A stretch of DNA of 64,000 nt. Source: Parageobacillus caldoxylosilyticus NBRC 107762. Lineage in GTDB: Bacteria > Bacillota > Bacilli > Bacillales > Anoxybacillaceae. The notes under the pieces are model-generated. The model did not search any database and had not been told where the DNA came from. It saw only the letters and a program-made list of their open reading frames with translations. Position 1 is the stretch's first letter. Each line of letters begins with the position of its first letter. The stretch is from NCBI RefSeq assembly GCF_000632715.1, contig NZ_BAWO01000005.1, positions 1-64,000 on the forward strand. Direction: 5' to 3'. Below, in pieces: positions 26,755-36,086 of the stretch. A program made the position numbers and the translations under genes.

Positions 26755-27360
26755 TTAAGATGGGTCGTTGTCGCGGAATTTCTCGATAATAACCGGCTGC
26801 AGCTGTTTCCCTTCCAACGCAGCGAGAACGGTATCGCGAAGCAGCGACATTTTTGCGACCATCGAATTTGGCTTCGTGTGCGGAGCGTCTTGGCCAAACG
26901 GAATAAAATAAATATTTTTCGCCGCCATTAAGCGCATTAAGTTAACTCCGTTCAAGCCTAATGCATCGTTCGTGGAAATGCCAAGCACGACCGGACGGTG
27001 ATTGCGCATCGTCGCTTTTGCCGCCATCAATACCGGAGAATCGGTCATTGCGTTGGCCAGTTTGCTCATCGAGTTTCCCGTCAACGGTGCAATAACCATG
27101 CAATCGAGCGGAATTTTCGGACCGAGCGGCTCTGCTTTCACAATCGTATCGATCACTTCGTTTCCTGTTATTTCTTCTAGTTTTTTTACCCATTCTTCTC
27201 CTTCGCCAAAGCGGGTATTGGTCGTTTTCACCGTATACGTCACAATCGGCAGCACTTCCGCCCCTTCTTTCACCAATTTCTCTATTTCTGGCATGACCGC
27301 ATCATACGTACAATGAGACCCCGTCAATCCAAACCCAATCCGCTTTCCTTTTAAACTCAT
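26755..27360 (-). CDS. dpaB: Dipicolinate synthase subunit B
   Basis: Together with DpaA this flavoprotein-like subunit makes dipicolinic acid in the mother cell for uptake by the forespore. The 201-residue protein has the flavoprotein fold starting GKRIGFGLTGSHCTYDAV and the PLTGNSMSKLANAMTDSP stretch near 95-112. Its ATG directly follows the dpaA stop, and the AAAGGGGA site lies within dpaA. It is SpoVFB in Bacillus subtilis. Confidence 0.95.
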   Translation of the reverse strand: MSLKGKRIGFGLTGSHCTYDAVMPEIEKLVKEGAEVLPIVTYTVKTTNTRFGEGEEWVKKLEEITGNEVIDTIVKAEPLGPKIPLDCMVIAPLTGNSMSKLANAMTDSPVLMAAKATMRNHRPVVLGISTNDALGLNGVNLMRLMAAKNIYFIPFGQDAPHTKPNSMVAKMSLLRDTVLAALEGKQLQPVIIEKFRDNDPS

Positions 27361-28263
27361 TTACGCATTCCCCTTTCTTTTTTGTAAATCCGCATATAAT
27401 AGTTGCGAAAGAACATTCGCGATAATTTGTCCTGCTGTTTTCGGCGCCACCACTCCCGGCAGCCCCGGTGCGAGAATCGCTTTTACGCCGCGCTTTTCGG
27501 CATAGCGGAAATCGGTGCCGCCCGGTTTGGATGCCAAATCGACAATGAGCGTATGCGCCGGCATTTTGGCGATCACACTTGCCGTTACGATTAAATGTGG
27601 AATGGTATTAATACAAATATCGATATCTTGCACTTCCTTTTCTAAATCATTGAGATGAAACGGCGTAAGACCCATTTCCGTAATGCGGGCAAGATGCTCG
27701 GAACGGCGCGCCCCTACTTTCACCTTTGCGCCAAGAGCAGCAAATGTACGGGCGACTGTCATGCCGATGCGTCCAAACCCAAGGACCGCTACGCGAGACC
27801 CATGAATCGTAAAATCAGTATGCTGAATGACAATCATGATTGTTCCCTCTGCTGTTGGGATCGAGTTATAAATCGCTACATCATCGCGTTCAAACAATTG
27901 TACATATTTGCGTCCGACCTTTTTCATCAAGTTGTCTAAATAGCTATTGCTAATCCCGGAATAGACGGTGCAATGTTTCGGCGTTTTCACCAGCATTTCT
28001 TCCGTAAAAGGAATTTGCTCATGCGAAAATACCGTATTCACTTTTCCTTCTAGCGTCGTCCCATGAACTGGTAAAATGATCGCATCTAAATCGGCAAAAT
28101 CGACTTCATCGATTTGCAGTTTCGTTGCTCCTGTAAAATGGTGGGCTAATTGATCAAAACCGACTAAAGACAATTTCGCATCCAGCTCTACTAATTTACG
28201 AATTACTTCTAATTGCCGGGCATCCCCGCCGATAATGGCAACATGCATACCTGTCAGCATCAT
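27361..28263 (-). CDS. dpaA: Dipicolinate synthase subunit A
   Basis: DpaA is the dehydrogenase-like subunit that makes dipicolinate with DpaB. The 300-residue protein has an N-terminal IIGGDARQLEVIRKL motif (about 8-22) and a Rossmann domain with VLGFGRIGMTVAR near 155. ATG at 28263 follows AAGGTG at 9 nt; an in-frame GTG at 28275 lies on top of that site. Sigma-K control is expected and a possible site is at 28324-28352. Confidence 0.95.
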   Translation of the reverse strand: MMLTGMHVAIIGGDARQLEVIRKLVELDAKLSLVGFDQLAHHFTGATKLQIDEVDFADLDAIILPVHGTTLEGKVNTVFSHEQIPFTEEMLVKTPKHCTVYSGISNSYLDNLMKKVGRKYVQLFERDDVAIYNSIPTAEGTIMIVIQHTDFTIHGSRVAVLGFGRIGMTVARTFAALGAKVKVGARRSEHLARITEMGLTPFHLNDLEKEVQDIDICINTIPHLIVTASVIAKMPAHTLIVDLASKPGGTDFRYAEKRGVKAILAPGLPGVVAPKTAGQIIANVLSQLLYADLQKRKGNA

Positions 28264-28323
28264 CCGTACACTCACCTTCTTTATATGTGAAAACTTAATA
28301 TGCCTCTGCCTTATTTCCTTTCA

Positions 28324-28352
28324 CATCTTATGTAAAACAAAGAACATAGGTG
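28324..28352 (-). promoter_or_regulatory. Possible sigma-K promoter of dpaAB
   Basis: Minus strand: CACC (28352-28349) as a -35 of the ACM type, 16-nt spacer, and CATAAGATG (28332-28324), one mismatch from the sigma-K -10 CATANNNTA. Sigma-K control of spoVFAB is known in Bacillus subtilis. The match is short, so confidence is modest. Confidence 0.35.
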
Positions 28353-28363
28353 AATATCCCACC

Positions 28364-28393
28364 AAAGAAAAATGACCGCCATTGTGGCGGTCA
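28364..28393 (-). terminator. ymxH terminator
   Basis: TGACCGCC and GGCGGTCA form a perfect 8-bp helix with a 5-nt loop (28393-28373) followed by a T run on the minus strand, 12 bp after ymxH. Confidence 0.88.
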
Positions 28394-28405
28394 CTGCGTT
28401 TTTTC

Positions 28406-28645
28406 TTATTCATCGGGAAAATCAATAATCACCATATCGGCCCCGATTTTTTTAATGTATTTCCACGGAACGCGAATTTCGCTTCCCTCTTTGCGAAATC
28501 CAAACCATTTTCCGGTCGGAATCAATAGCGCCTGAATTTGCCCTGTCTGCTCATTGATTTCCAAATCTGTCTGCCCCAGTACACCGAGCCGCTCCGCCCG
28601 TCTTACATCGACAATTTCCTTTCCGCTTAATTCGCTCAGCCTCAC
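28406..28645 (-). CDS. ymxH: YlmC/YmxH-family PRC-barrel protein
   Basis: This 79-residue protein has the PRC-barrel-like fold of the YlmC/YmxH sporulation family (RLSELSGKEIVDVRRAERLG...WKYIKKIGADMVII). Its function is unknown; the orthologue sits between mlpA and spoVFA in Bacillus subtilis. I chose GTG at 28645 because GGAAGGGGG lies 7 nt before it and the family begins MRLSEL; the longer frame upstream reads into untranslated sequence. Confidence 0.85.
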   Translation of the reverse strand: MRLSELSGKEIVDVRRAERLGVLGQTDLEINEQTGQIQALLIPTGKWFGFRKEGSEIRVPWKYIKKIGADMVIIDFPDE

Positions 28646-28693
28646 CGCTTTTCCCCCTTCCTTTTCCTTATTTATTATTGTAAGAGGACAGAA

Positions 28694-28725
28694 ACAAAAA
28701 AATGCCTGCATTTCGCAGGCTTTTT
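28694..28725 (-). terminator. mlpA terminator
   Basis: GCCTGC (28720-28715) pairs with GCAGGC (28709-28704), the helix being extended by A-T pairs, and is followed by seven T on the minus strand. It lies 5 bp after the mlpA stop. Confidence 0.85.
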
Positions 28726-28729
28726 GACG

Positions 28730-29971
28730 TTACGGAAGGATTGGCTCCGGCAATTGACCGCTTGGGCTAATTAAAGCAAGCGCGTAATCTTCATTGAAAA
28801 TGGTGCGGGCGAGTTCATTGACTTTTTCCACTGTTACGCTATTAATTTCTTCAATCATTTCATCAAGGGAACGATGGCGTCCGAGCAACAATTCGTTTTT
28901 GCCGTTGCGGCTCATGCGGCTGTTCGTGCTTTCTAAACCGAGCATTAAGCTTCCTTTCATCTGTTCTTTGCTATTCGTTAGCTCTTTTTCTGTAATTCCG
29001 TCTTCTTTTAATCGCTCGATCGTCTCTTGAATCGTTTCAAACAACATATCAAGCTGGTTGCTGCCCGTTCCGGCGTAAATCGCTAGTAGTCCGCTATCTT
29101 GGTAAGAGGAGTGATACGAGAAGACCGAGTACGCCAATCCGCGCTGTTCACGGACTTCTTGGAACAGCCGGCTGCTCATGCTGCCGCCTAAAATGTTGTT
29201 TAAAATAATTAATGTGTAAATATCTGGGTGGCCGACAGGAAGGCCGTTAAAACCGATGCATAAATGCGCTTGTTCCGTATCTTTTTTCCGCGCCAGCTTT
29301 TGCGGTTGAAAGGAAGGGGCTTTCGTCTCGCTTGCTTTCCGTTTCGCCGTAAAGGAGCCAAAATAGTTTTCCACCTGGTGGATAAAGCTTTCATCGACGT
29401 TGCCGGCAACGGAAATAACGATGCGATCCGGCGTATAATAATCGGCCATATATCCGCGCAGCGACTCGCCCGTAAACGTGCGCAACGTTTCTTCCGTCCC
29501 TAAAATCGGGTAGCCAAGCGGATGATTGGCGTAACAAGCCTTGCTTAGCAAGTCATGGACAATATCATCGGGCGTATCTTCGTACATTTTAATTTCCTCA
29601 AGCACGACATTCCGTTCTTTTTGCAATTCCTCCTCGACGAAGGTGGAATGGAAAAACATATCGGCAAGCATTTCGAGAGCAAATGGCGCATGCTCATCTA
29701 GCACTTTCGCATAATAGCACGTATATTCTTTTGATGTAAATGCATTCACTTGCCCGCCGATGCTGTCAAATGCTTCGGCGATCTCACGCGCTGTACGCGT
29801 TTTTGTGCCTTTAAAAAACATATGCTCTAAAAAATGAGAAATGCCGTTGTTTTGCTCCGTTTCATTACGCGAACCTGTACCGATCCAAACTCCGATCGCA
29901 ACAGAACGCACAGTTGGGATTTGTTCTAGCACTATCCGTACACCATTTTTGCAAGTATATTTGTTAATCAA
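28730..29971 (-). CDS. mlpA: M16 zinc protease MlpA (YmxG)
   Basis: The 413-residue product belongs to the mitochondrial-processing-peptidase-like M16 family, with zinc motif HFLEH at 46-50 and the second Glu about 77 residues later. In Bacillus subtilis MlpA/YmxG affects extracellular protease levels. I chose TTG at 29971 (MINKYTCKNGVRIV), 9 nt after AGGAGG, which restores the family N terminus; a GTG two codons upstream is only 3 nt from the site. Confidence 0.92.
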   Translation of the reverse strand: MINKYTCKNGVRIVLEQIPTVRSVAIGVWIGTGSRNETEQNNGISHFLEHMFFKGTKTRTAREIAEAFDSIGGQVNAFTSKEYTCYYAKVLDEHAPFALEMLADMFFHSTFVEEELQKERNVVLEEIKMYEDTPDDIVHDLLSKACYANHPLGYPILGTEETLRTFTGESLRGYMADYYTPDRIVISVAGNVDESFIHQVENYFGSFTAKRKASETKAPSFQPQKLARKKDTEQAHLCIGFNGLPVGHPDIYTLIILNNILGGSMSSRLFQEVREQRGLAYSVFSYHSSYQDSGLLAIYAGTGSNQLDMLFETIQETIERLKEDGITEKELTNSKEQMKGSLMLGLESTNSRMSRNGKNELLLGRHRSLDEMIEEINSVTVEKVNELARTIFNEDYALALISPSGQLPEPILP

Positions 29972-29984
29972 CTCCACGTTCCTC

Positions 29985-30947
29985 CTATTTTTTAACAATT
30001 CTCTTTTCATCTAACAACGCAGATATGCTGCCGATTTCATATTTCTGCCGCTGAATCGAAACAATCAGCGATTCCAACGCCTCGGCGGTCGATAGCGTCG
30101 GATGCATTAAAATCATGGCACCGGGATGGACTTTAGACATTACCCGTTTCACTATAACAGATGGCGACGGTTTTTGCCAATCAATTGTATCGACGCTCCA
30201 CATAATCGTTTTCATTCCTAAAGCATCGGCAATGTCGACGACATCATCGCGGTAGCTGCCGCTAGGCGGAGCGAACCATTTGCATTTCACCCTGGTTGTC
30301 GCTTCAATCACTTCATTCGTTTTCACCAGTTCCTGGCGAATTTTTGTATTGCTTAACAACTTGAAGTCAGGATGGCTATAGGAATGATTGCCTATCTCGT
30401 GGCCGGCATCTACAATCATTTTTGCCATCTCAGGATGATTTTTTACCCAGCGCCCTTCCAAAAAAAAAGTTGCTTTCACATGATGTTTTTTTAAAACTTC
30501 CAGCATTTTCGGGATATATTCCTCTCCCCATGCCACATTAATAAGAAACGCAACCATCGGCTTATCGGGATGGCCGCGGTAAATCGGCGCCGGGGGCAGG
30601 TCATCCAAATGGACGCGCGGAGGGACTTGTTGATATACAAGCTTTTGTTCGTCAAATTTTCCGTCCTTTTTCATGTTTTCATACGAAGCTTGTACATCGA
30701 CTTTCAGTCCGTTATAACCAGGGATGGCCTTCCACACTCTATCGATTACCGCATCTTGCGGGGGAATGTTATACTGCTTCGCCTTTTCAACGATCGCAGT
30801 ATACAGCTTATCGTTTCCTTTCATTACCATAATGCTTTGCGCTTGCAAATCAGAGATGTATTGGCTTACCGGCGGCTGATGAATCAAGGCCCAGACAAAG
30901 AAAAACATAATGGCAACCGCTAAATAGCGAACATAATCTCTATTCAC
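29985..30947 (-). CDS. ylxY: YlxY, polysaccharide deacetylase-like membrane protein
   Basis: The 320-residue product has an N-terminal transmembrane helix (about 6-22) and a C-terminal NodB homology domain. The metal His pair is present in GNHSYSHPD (near 187), but the usual TFDDG catalytic Asp motif reads VAWGEE. Deacetylase activity is therefore doubtful; this replacement is typical of YlxY proteins. GTG at 30947 follows AAGGAGGGG. It sits between pnp and mlpA as in Bacillus subtilis, where it is in a sporulation-time unit. Confidence 0.87.
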   Translation of the reverse strand: MNRDYVRYLAVAIMFFFVWALIHQPPVSQYISDLQAQSIMVMKGNDKLYTAIVEKAKQYNIPPQDAVIDRVWKAIPGYNGLKVDVQASYENMKKDGKFDEQKLVYQQVPPRVHLDDLPPAPIYRGHPDKPMVAFLINVAWGEEYIPKMLEVLKKHHVKATFFLEGRWVKNHPEMAKMIVDAGHEIGNHSYSHPDFKLLSNTKIRQELVKTNEVIEATTRVKCKWFAPPSGSYRDDVVDIADALGMKTIMWSVDTIDWQKPSPSVIVKRVMSKVHPGAMILMHPTLSTAEALESLIVSIQRQKYEIGSISALLDEKRIVKK

Positions 30948-31014
30948 ATCTGTCCCCTCCTTTTTAATACTACAAATATGTGGGGAAGGGACAAGATAGA
31001 ACATTCACCCCAAT

Positions 31015-31049
31015 AACAAAAGAGCCTTAAGGAATGAAATCCTAAGGCT
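31015..31049 (-). terminator. pnp terminator overlapping the stop codon
   Basis: AGCCTTAGGA (31049-31040) pairs with TCCTTAAGGCT (31033-31023), with one bulge, followed by TTTTG. The first arm contains the pnp TAG. Confidence 0.8.
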
Positions 31050-33183
31050 TCATTTTATGACGCTCTGGCCGTCTTCCCTTTTTCTCCTTTTGCTGCTCCC
31101 GCAAAACGGCCTTTCTTGATAAATTCACGCGTCCTTGTTTATCAATTTCCATCACTTTTACCAAAATTTCATCGCCGATCGAAACGACATCCTCCACTTT
31201 TCCGACTCGCTCTTCCGCCAATTCGGAAATATGAACAAGACCGTCTTTGCCATTGAACAGCTCGACAAACGCCCCGAATTTCTCGATGCGCTTCACTTTG
31301 CCTAAATAAATTTGTCCGACTTCGACTTCGCGAACGATATCTTCAATAATCTGTTTTGCTTTTTGGTTCATCGCCTCGTTGACAGACGAGATGAAAATCG
31401 TTCCATCTTGCTCGATATCGATTTTGACGCCGGTTTCGTCAATAATTTTATTAATTTGTTTGCCGCTCGGTCCAATAACTTCGCGAATTTTGTCTGGATT
31501 AATTTGCATCGTTAAAATTTTCGGCGCATATTTCGACAGCTCTTTGCGCGGCTCACGAATCGTTTGCATCATGTGGTCTAAGATTTCCATCCGGCCTTTT
31601 CTGGCTTGCATCAGCGCTTCTTCTAAAATTTCGCGGGTCAAGCCTTTAATTTTGATATCCATTTGCAAAGCGGTAACGCCTTTTCTCGTGCCGGCTACCT
31701 TAAAGTCCATGTCGCCTAGGTGGTCTTCGATGCCTTGGATGTCGGTTAAAATCGTATAATGATCGTCATTTTTCACGAGCCCCATTGCAATTCCCGCTAC
31801 CGGCGCTTTAATCGGCACACCTGCGTCCATCATCGCCAGCGTGCTTGCGCAAATGCTTGCTTGTGAGGTGGAACCGTTCGATTCAAGCACTTCCGACACG
31901 AGGCGGATCGTATAAGGAAACTCTTTCTCCGACGGAACAACCGGCTCTAGCGCCCGTTCGCCAAGAGCGCCGTGTCCGATCTCGCGGCGCCCCGGACCGC
32001 GCATCGGCCCCGTTTCGCCAACGGAAAACGGCGGGAAATTGTAATGGTGCATAAACCGTTTCGTTTCTTCAATGCCGAGCCCGTCCAATATTTGCACATC
32101 GCCAAGTGCTCCTAACGTACAGACGCTGAGCACTTGTGTTTGCCCGCGCGTAAATAAGCCCGAACCATGCGTGCGCGGCAGGACGCCGACTGCCGAGGAG
32201 AGCGGACGGATTTCATCCACCTTGCGGCCATCCGGGCGGATTTTTTCTTCGGTAATAAGCCGTCTTACTTCTTCCTTGACAAGCTTATGTAAAATTTCAT
32301 GCACTTGTTTTAACGTTTCTTCGTCCGCTTCCTGCTCTTCGTATTTCGCGACGACGCCCGCTTTTACTTCCTCAATCGCCGCATCGCGCGCTAATTTTTC
32401 CGGCACTTGCACCGCCCGTTTAATATCCGCTTCGGCAAGCTGACGGATTTCCGCCTCCAGCTGCGGATCGAGCTCATACAAAACAACTTCCATTTTTTCT
32501 TTGCCGACTTGGGCGGCAATTTCCTCTTGAAAAGCGATCAGCCGTTTTACTTCTTCGTGGCCGAACATGATCGCTTCTAACATGATTTCTTCCGGCACCT
32601 CATCTGCGCCGGCCTCCACCATGTTAATCGCATCTTTCGTGCCAGCGACAACGAGATGCATATCGCTTTTTTCCGCTTGTTCGACTGTCGGGTTAATGAC
32701 AAACTGCCCATCGACACGGCCGACTGTCACGCCGGCAATCGGCCCTTCAAACGGAATGTCAGAAATCGTTAAAGCAAGAGATGAACCGAGTAATGCCGCC
32801 ATTTCCGGCGAACAGTCCTGATCGACGCTCATAACCATCGAAACGATTTGCACCTCGTTGCGAAATCCTTCAGCAAAGAGCGGGCGAATCGGACGGTCGA
32901 TCAAACGGCTCGCCAAAATCGCTTTTTCGCTTGGTCGTCCTTCCCGCTTAATAAATCCGCCTGGAATTTTTCCGACCGCGTAAAGACGTTCCTCATAGTT
33001 AACGGTTAAAGGGAAAAAATCGACGTTTTTTGCCTCTTTCGACGCTGTTGCAGTACTTAATACAACGGTGTCACCATATCGGACCAGCACCGCTCCGTTT
33101 GCTTGTTTGGCTAACTCGCCGATTTCGACAACGAGCGGACGTCCAGCCCAGTCTATGGAAAAAACGCGCTTTTCTTGCTCCAT
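31042..33183 (-). CDS. pnp: Polyribonucleotide nucleotidyltransferase
   Basis: PNPase degrades RNA 3'-5' by phosphorolysis. The 713-residue protein has two RNase PH-like domains (about 1-220 and 310-545), a linking helical domain, a KH domain (about 555-615, [12 protein letters not shown]) and an S1 domain (about 620-690). The motif [27 protein letters not shown] lies in the second core. It follows rpsO after a strong terminator and has its own candidate promoter at 33234-33263. Together with rny and rnjB the window holds three core RNA-decay enzymes. Confidence 0.97.
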   Translation of the reverse strand: MEQEKRVFSIDWAGRPLVVEIGELAKQANGAVLVRYGDTVVLSTATASKEAKNVDFFPLTVNYEERLYAVGKIPGGFIKREGRPSEKAILASRLIDRPIRPLFAEGFRNEVQIVSMVMSVDQDCSPEMAALLGSSLALTISDIPFEGPIAGVTVGRVDGQFVINPTVEQAEKSDMHLVVAGTKDAINMVEAGADEVPEEIMLEAIMFGHEEVKRLIAFQEEIAAQVGKEKMEVVLYELDPQLEAEIRQLAEADIKRAVQVPEKLARDAAIEEVKAGVVAKYEEQEADEETLKQVHEILHKLVKEEVRRLITEEKIRPDGRKVDEIRPLSSAVGVLPRTHGSGLFTRGQTQVLSVCTLGALGDVQILDGLGIEETKRFMHHYNFPPFSVGETGPMRGPGRREIGHGALGERALEPVVPSEKEFPYTIRLVSEVLESNGSTSQASICASTLAMMDAGVPIKAPVAGIAMGLVKNDDHYTILTDIQGIEDHLGDMDFKVAGTRKGVTALQMDIKIKGLTREILEEALMQARKGRMEILDHMMQTIREPRKELSKYAPKILTMQINPDKIREVIGPSGKQINKIIDETGVKIDIEQDGTIFISSVNEAMNQKAKQIIEDIVREVEVGQIYLGKVKRIEKFGAFVELFNGKDGLVHISELAEERVGKVEDVVSIGDEILVKVMEIDKQGRVNLSRKAVLREQQKEKKGRRPERHKMKP

Positions 33184-33233
33184 ATAAATAAGTACTCCTC
33201 TCTATGTACAAATCGGAAATAAACGAATAGGTT

Positions 33234-33263
33234 ATATTATTAGTATGGACGAATAATCGGCAA
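33234..33263 (-). promoter_or_regulatory. Candidate sigma-A promoter of pnp
   Basis: Minus strand: -35 TTGCCG (33263-33258), 18-nt spacer, -10 TAATAT (33239-33234), about 50 bp before the pnp ATG. Confidence 0.5.
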
Positions 33264-33314
33264 TGAATCAATTCCCACTATTCATCATAGCGGAAAATCG
33301 CTTATATAACTAGC

Positions 33315-33343
33315 AAAAAAGCGGGAATGCTCCCGCTTTTTTT
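33315..33343 (-). terminator. rpsO terminator
   Basis: GCGGGA and TCCCGC form a perfect helix (33336-33331 with 33326-33321) with a 4-nt loop, flanked by A and T runs, at the rpsO stop. Confidence 0.9.
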
Positions 33344-33611
33344 ATCGACGTAATCCAAGTTTGTTAATCAGTTCACGATAGCGTGTAACGTCTTTATTGC
33401 GCAGATAAGTCAATAAATTCCGACGTTTTCCAACCATTTTCAGCAATCCGCGACGTGAATGATGGTCTTTTTTATGAACACGCAAATGTTCATTTAAATT
33501 GTTAATTTGCTCAGTAAGGATAGCAATTTGCACTTCTGGAGAACCTGTATCATTCTCGTGGATTTTGAATTGCTCGATAATTTCGCGTTTGCGCTCTTGG
33601 GATAATGCCAT
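33342..33611 (-). CDS. rpsO: 30S ribosomal protein S15
   Basis: S15 binds the 16S rRNA central domain early in 30S assembly. The 89-residue protein is full length ([19 protein letters not shown] ... [20 protein letters not shown]). The ATG follows AGGAGG. Upstream lies a hairpin whose loop can pair with this ribosome-binding site, as expected for S15 autoregulation. Confidence 0.98.
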   Translation of the reverse strand: MALSQERKREIIEQFKIHENDTGSPEVQIAILTEQINNLNEHLRVHKKDHHSRRGLLKMVGKRRNLLTYLRNKDVTRYRELINKLGLRR

Positions 33612-33699
33612 CCTTCATTCACCTCCTCATCATCGAAACCCCAATTACCTAGCAAGCGGCGGTGACTCGACTTGCCAAGCAATGGTTATTTTGCATACA
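33612..33699 (-). promoter_or_regulatory. S15 autoregulatory leader of rpsO
   Basis: On the minus strand a 13-bp helix (33683-33671 with 33656-33644, including three G-U pairs) closes a 14-nt loop. Loop bases UCACCGCC (33665-33658) can pair at seven of eight positions with GGAGGUGA (33626-33619), the rpsO ribosome-binding site, forming a pseudoknot that hides it. Translational operators for S15 are experimentally known in Geobacillus; this structure fits that class. Confidence 0.8.
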
Positions 33700-33703
33700 T
33701 TCA

Positions 33704-34687
33704 TTAGAATACCTTTTTTTCCGGCAAAATGCAAGTATTTTCGTTGAGACTGTTGAAATATCTTTGCGCTTCTTCCTTGTCGCGCTGGATTTGCGCAACT
33801 AATTCATCGACGCTGGCAAACTTTTGCTCGCTTCTTAAGCGCCGATGCCATTCGACCGTCACCGTTTCCCCGTAAATATCTTTTTCGAAATGGAAAATAT
33901 GCACTTCAATACTCGGCATTCCTTCTTGGCTCGAATGAAACGTCGGTTTATAGCCGACGTTGCATACTCCCGGAAATACATCGGAACCGATTTTTGCCCG
34001 TACTGCATATACGCCAAGCGCCGGCAATAAATAATCGTCATTTAGCGCGATATTCGCCGTCGGAAACCCGATCGTTCTTCCGCGGCGCTCACCGCCTATA
34101 ACCGTCCCCTCGATTTCATAAAAACGGCCGAGCAAGCGCGGCAGCTGTTCTACCTCTCCGTTTTGCAGCAATTTCCGCACATATGTCGAGCTTATTTTTT
34201 CCCCGCCAATCGTCAGCTTCGGAATCACCGTTTGCGTAAAATGGCCGCGCGAATGAAGCGGCAGCGTTTCCATCGTTCCTTTTCCGAAACGGCCGTAAGT
34301 AAAATCAAAGCCGGCAACGACATGTTTCACATGAAACCCGATAAGATATTGGTCGACAAACTGCTCCGGCAACAGCTGGGCGAATGTCGGCGTAAACTCG
34401 ACCACATATAAATAATCGACGCCAAGCGCGGCGACGAGCTGTTCTTTTTTCTTTAACGGCGTAATTAAGCGAATGTGCTGTTTCTGTTTTCCGAGCACGA
34501 CGGAAGGATGGGGATGAAACGTCATCACTGCGCTTTTATATCCTCTTTCTGCCGCAATATCGACCGCCGTCCTAATCACTTCCTGGTGGCCTAAATGAAT
34601 GCCATCAAAATAGCCAAGCGCCATCACCGTAGGGGGAAGCGCTTCTTTTTGCAAATGGTGCGGATGCGAAATAAATAACGTTTCCAT
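33704..34687 (-). CDS. ribC: Bifunctional riboflavin kinase/FAD synthetase
   Basis: The enzyme converts riboflavin to FMN and FMN to FAD. The 327-residue protein has the N-terminal adenylyltransferase domain (about 14-190; ALGYFDGIHLGHQEVI and the TFHPHPS segment). The C-terminal flavokinase domain (about 190-310) has GERRGRTIGFPTANI near 203-217. It is the last gene of the rimP-nusA-infB operon; the symbol ribF is also used. The 3' end contains the rpsO promoter. Confidence 0.96.
   Translation of the reverse strand: METLFISHPHHLQKEALPPTVMALGYFDGIHLGHQEVIRTAVDIAAERGYKSAVMTFHPHPSVVLGKQKQHIRLITPLKKKEQLVAALGVDYLYVVEFTPTFAQLLPEQFVDQYLIGFHVKHVVAGFDFTYGRFGKGTMETLPLHSRGHFTQTVIPKLTIGGEKISSTYVRKLLQNGEVEQLPRLLGRFYEIEGTVIGGERRGRTIGFPTANIALNDDYLLPALGVYAVRAKIGSDVFPGVCNVGYKPTFHSSQEGMPSIEVHIFHFEKDIYGETVTVEWHRRLRSEQKFASVDELVAQIQRDKEEAQRYFNSLNENTCILPEKKVF
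33706..33734 (-). promoter_or_regulatory. Sigma-A promoter of rpsO inside ribC
   Basis: Minus strand: -35 TTGCAT (33734-33729), 17-nt spacer, -10 TATTCT (33711-33706). It overlaps the last codons of ribC and would start the S15 leader near 33699. Confidence 0.6.
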
Positions 34688-34723
34688 TGTCCTTACTCAC
34701 CTTCTATGTTTCCACTTTTTTGA

Positions 34724-35632
34724 TCAGCGAAGTACCTTCAGCGGCTTCATCAAGTGAGGTTTCGACGGGTGCTTTATATAAAGGGCAAGCGCCTCTCTTT
34801 CCTTCGTCACCATTAATACCGGCCCTTCTAAGGAGCGCAAAAAAGCCGGCAGCGGCAATAGCGCCCCGTTTTTTACTTTCTCTGCTACTTTATCATTTAT
34901 TTCATATTTCGGCAAATGAAAAAGCGCTTTTTCAATCGGCAGCAAAAGCGACTGCAACTCGCCACGCTCCGCGCACTGTTCGATTTGCATAAATGTGACG
35001 CAGTCCTGTAGCGAAAACGGCCCCGCCGCTGTGCGGACAAGATGGGACATATGCGCCGGGTAACCAAGCCGCTCGCCGATCATCACTGCCAACGTGCGGA
35101 TATAGGTGCCTTTGCTGCAAGTGACGCGAAAGCGAAACGAAACCGTGTTTCCGCTAAATTCGTTCCTTTCATCGAGCAACGTCAGTTCATGGATCGTCAC
35201 GATGCGGGTCGGCCGTTCGATTTCTATGCCGGCGCGCGCATATTCGTATAGTTTTTTTCCTTTCACTTTAATGGCGGAATACATTGGCGGCGTTTGCGCA
35301 ATTTCTCCCGTCAACTGCTGGAATACCGCTTCAATTTCGCTGCGGGAAATCACCCGGTCTACTTTTTGTGCAGCGATAATTTCTCCGCTGCTGTCTTCGG
35401 TTGTCGTGGCAATTCCAAGCGTAACCTCGCCTTCATATGTTTTCGTCGTCCCCGTTAAAAACTCGGCGATGCGCGTCGCTTTGCCAATGCAAATCGGCAA
35501 TACTCCCGATACGTTTGGATCAAGCGTCCCTGTATGTCCTGCTTTTTTGATTTTGAACAGGCGGCGAATCCGCGCAACACAATCATGTGAAGTCATTCCC
35601 ACAGGTTTGTCTAATAATAATACTCCGTCCAT
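34724..35632 (-). CDS. truB: tRNA pseudouridine(55) synthase TruB
   Basis: TruB makes pseudouridine 55 in the tRNA T loop. The 302-residue protein has the family motif around the catalytic Asp, HTGTLDPNVSGVLPI near 34-48, and a C-terminal extension. I chose ATG at 35632 (MDGVLLLDKP); a longer frame 45 nt upstream runs over the ribosome-binding region. It lies between rbfA and ribC, the usual order. Confidence 0.96.
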   Translation of the reverse strand: MDGVLLLDKPVGMTSHDCVARIRRLFKIKKAGHTGTLDPNVSGVLPICIGKATRIAEFLTGTTKTYEGEVTLGIATTTEDSSGEIIAAQKVDRVISRSEIEAVFQQLTGEIAQTPPMYSAIKVKGKKLYEYARAGIEIERPTRIVTIHELTLLDERNEFSGNTVSFRFRVTCSKGTYIRTLAVMIGERLGYPAHMSHLVRTAAGPFSLQDCVTFMQIEQCAERGELQSLLLPIEKALFHLPKYEINDKVAEKVKNGALLPLPAFLRSLEGPVLMVTKEREALALYIKHPSKPHLMKPLKVLR

Positions 35633-35690
35633 CAGCGCACCCTTTCTCCTATGTACATAATGGAAATGGATAGACAAATTGTCTATCCAT

Positions 35691-36071
35691 CTATTCCTCT
35701 TTGCTTGCTTCTTCTTTTTTCTCGTGTTCTTGCTCCGTAGAAATTTGCCGGATTAATTGTTCAATGCGGTTGCCATATTCGATCGATTCATCGATTTCAA
35801 AAAATATTTCCGGCGTTTTCCGCAAGCGAATCCGCTGGCCGATTTCCGAGCGGATAAACCCTTTTGCTTTCTCCAATCCTTTCAGCGTGTTCTGTCGTTG
35901 TTCTTCATCGCCTAACACGCTGATATATACTTTTGCTTGCTGCAAGTCGCCTGTGACACGCACATCGGTAACTGTGACAAAGCCAATTCGCGGGTCTTTC
36001 AATTTGCGGCCAATGATATCGCTTAATTCTTTTTTCATTTGTTCGCCAACACGAGTAGCCCGTAAATTCAT
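35691..36071 (-). CDS. rbfA: Ribosome-binding factor A
   Basis: RbfA is a KH-fold factor for late 30S maturation and cold adaptation. The 126-residue protein begins [20 protein letters not shown], has [19 protein letters not shown], and ends in a Lys/Glu-rich tail. It is 15 bp after ylxP. Confidence 0.96.
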   Translation of the reverse strand: MNLRATRVGEQMKKELSDIIGRKLKDPRIGFVTVTDVRVTGDLQQAKVYISVLGDEEQRQNTLKGLEKAKGFIRSEIGQRIRLRKTPEIFFEIDESIEYGNRIEQLIRQISTEQEHEKKEEASKEE

Positions 36072-36086
36072 CGCCTATCACCTCGA

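Noticed and set aside
32072-32443. Long plus-strand frames opposite pnp, infB, polC and other genes
   Set aside because: They are low-complexity Ser/Cys/Phe-rich products of antisense codon structure and have no ribosome-binding sites. The sense proteins are certain.
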